Source: Symbiodinium natans (Eukaryota > Sar > Dinophyceae > Suessiales > Symbiodiniaceae). From it: a stretch of 62,000 nt of DNA. Positions 61,269 through 62,000 of this stretch are shown here, piece by piece. The stretch is taken from assembly GCA_905221605.1 (NCBI GenBank), contig CAJNDS010000005.1, positions 1 through 62,000 on the forward strand. The letters run 5' to 3'. Made by a program: the position numbers and the translations under genes. The number at the start of each line of letters is the position of its first letter. Positions within the stretch are counted from its first letter, which is position 1. The notes under the pieces are model-generated. The model was given only the letters and a program-made list of their open reading frames with translations. It ran no database searches and was not told the origin of the DNA.

Positions 61269-61909
61269 ATGCTCTCCACACTGCGAGTCTCCAGTCTGGC
61301 TGCAGCGGCCACAGCACCAGGCATGCCAAGGCACTGAGTGGCCAATCCTTTGAGCTGAGGCCAAGCAGGGGGTTCGTGGATTTGCCTCGAAGGAGTTTCT
61401 GCATGTCTGCGATCCTTGCGATCCTGGTTTTGCGATGGCGCACATTCATTGATCGGTCTGAAGGACATCAGGCATGGAACCAGCGCCAGAGCTGCCATGC
61501 TCCATGGTGCAACCATCTGCACATATCTGCAAGATCCCGAACCGACATCCTTTCAACTTCCTGCCTGAGCCGTCTTACGGCCAGGTGCCAATCGTCTCGC
61601 AGATGCTGTGGCTGTGACACTCGGCCCCAAGGTGTGGCGTTGGGTTGGGATTGGGTTGGGGATTTCAGAATGGGTTTTCATCATCCAGCCTTGACACTAC
61701 ACCCAGCCGGGCACAGCGCTGGGGACTCCAAGATAGTTTTCTCAGACTCATTGGAAGTGCAATGGCTGTAAAGACCAGACAGCTTCTTGCACATCTCGCC
61801 ATTACGGTTTACAGCACGTGCTCGAGCGGCGTGCGGGCATTGAGACCATTGAGACGTGATGCGTCAGGGCCGCAATGTCGTCATCGAGCAAAGCTTTGGG
61901 GCTCCAAAG
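61269..61909 (+). CDS. Mitochondrial chaperonin 60 (HSP60/Cpn60), 5' exons only
   Basis: GroEL-type folding chaperonin of the mitochondrial matrix; only the N-terminus is in the window. Exons: 61269-61320 (ATG; MLSTLRVSSLAAAATAP, an Arg/Ser/Ala presequence), about 61355-61392 (QGVRGFASK, near the presequence cleavage site), 61464-61506 (DIRHGTSARAAMLHG), 61585-61631 (ANRLADAVAVTLGPK) and 61868-61909 (GRNVVIEQSFGAPK). The last two are nearly diagnostic: TLGPKGRNVVIEQS is the conserved equatorial/ATP-site start of HSP60. Introns: a possible very short GC-AG 61321-61354 (least sure), GA-AG 61393-61463, GT-AG 61507-61584, GT-AG 61632-61867, and a GC donor at 61910. The next exon (ITKDG...) lies beyond the window. 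ATCAG at 61259-61263, 5 nt before the ATG, could be a spliced-leader acceptor. Confidence 0.85.
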
Positions 61910-62000
61910 GCAGGAGAAGTGGTCCATGCATAAGAACAACAAAATGATGCCAAAGGGCATACAGTCAATGCGGCTTGAGGCTGAGGCTAAGAGGGCTGAA

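Noticed and set aside
61019-61771. 250-codon + frame
   Set aside because: It runs through the HSP60 exons in the wrong frame and has no domain; the spliced HSP60 reading explains the region better.

Overview
The window looks like nuclear DNA of a dinoflagellate, most like a Symbiodiniaceae/Suessiales genome. The grounds are: exon-like segments joined by short introns with GT, GC and GA donors; degenerate TTTAGGG-type blocks; decayed tyrosine-recombinase (DIRS-like) retroelements with a CCCH-finger gag and a methyltransferase-like module; a very large LINE; and host genes that all lie on the + strand. No search was run. Assignments rest on motifs and on how well exons join.

Layout. 1-16820: tandem satellite of ten ~1.61-kb units plus a partial one, arranged as an A/B dimer. 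16821-19068: no convincing gene except a small minus-strand ORF. 18563-27575 (minus): a non-LTR retrotransposon. ORF1 (675 aa) and ORF2 (2123 aa) overlap at ATGA. ORF2 reads AP-endonuclease, reverse transcriptase, zinc finger, RNase H, then an unexpected C-terminal domain with family-A/TV-Pol-like polymerase motifs. 27600-33430 (+): decayed coding DNA with an SF1 (Upf1-like) helicase. 33430-46000: rearranged DIRS-like DNA, with a tyrosine recombinase split into two halves on opposite strands, gag, a methyltransferase-like segment, an intact RT-RNase H ORF, and direct and inverted repeats.

46000-62000: host-like DNA, all readable genes on +. In order: a PA14 plus F5/8C-like adhesion-domain gene (fragmentary), an intronless ABHD17-like serine hydrolase, simple and telomere-like repeats, unidentified exon clusters, a bS18-family ribosomal protein gene (probably mitochondrial), another unidentified exon cluster, and the 5' exons of mitochondrial chaperonin HSP60 running off the right edge.

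The points most worth follow-up are the LINE with an apparent second polymerase domain, the split recombinase that one inversion would restore, and the dimeric satellite with recurrent breakpoints.
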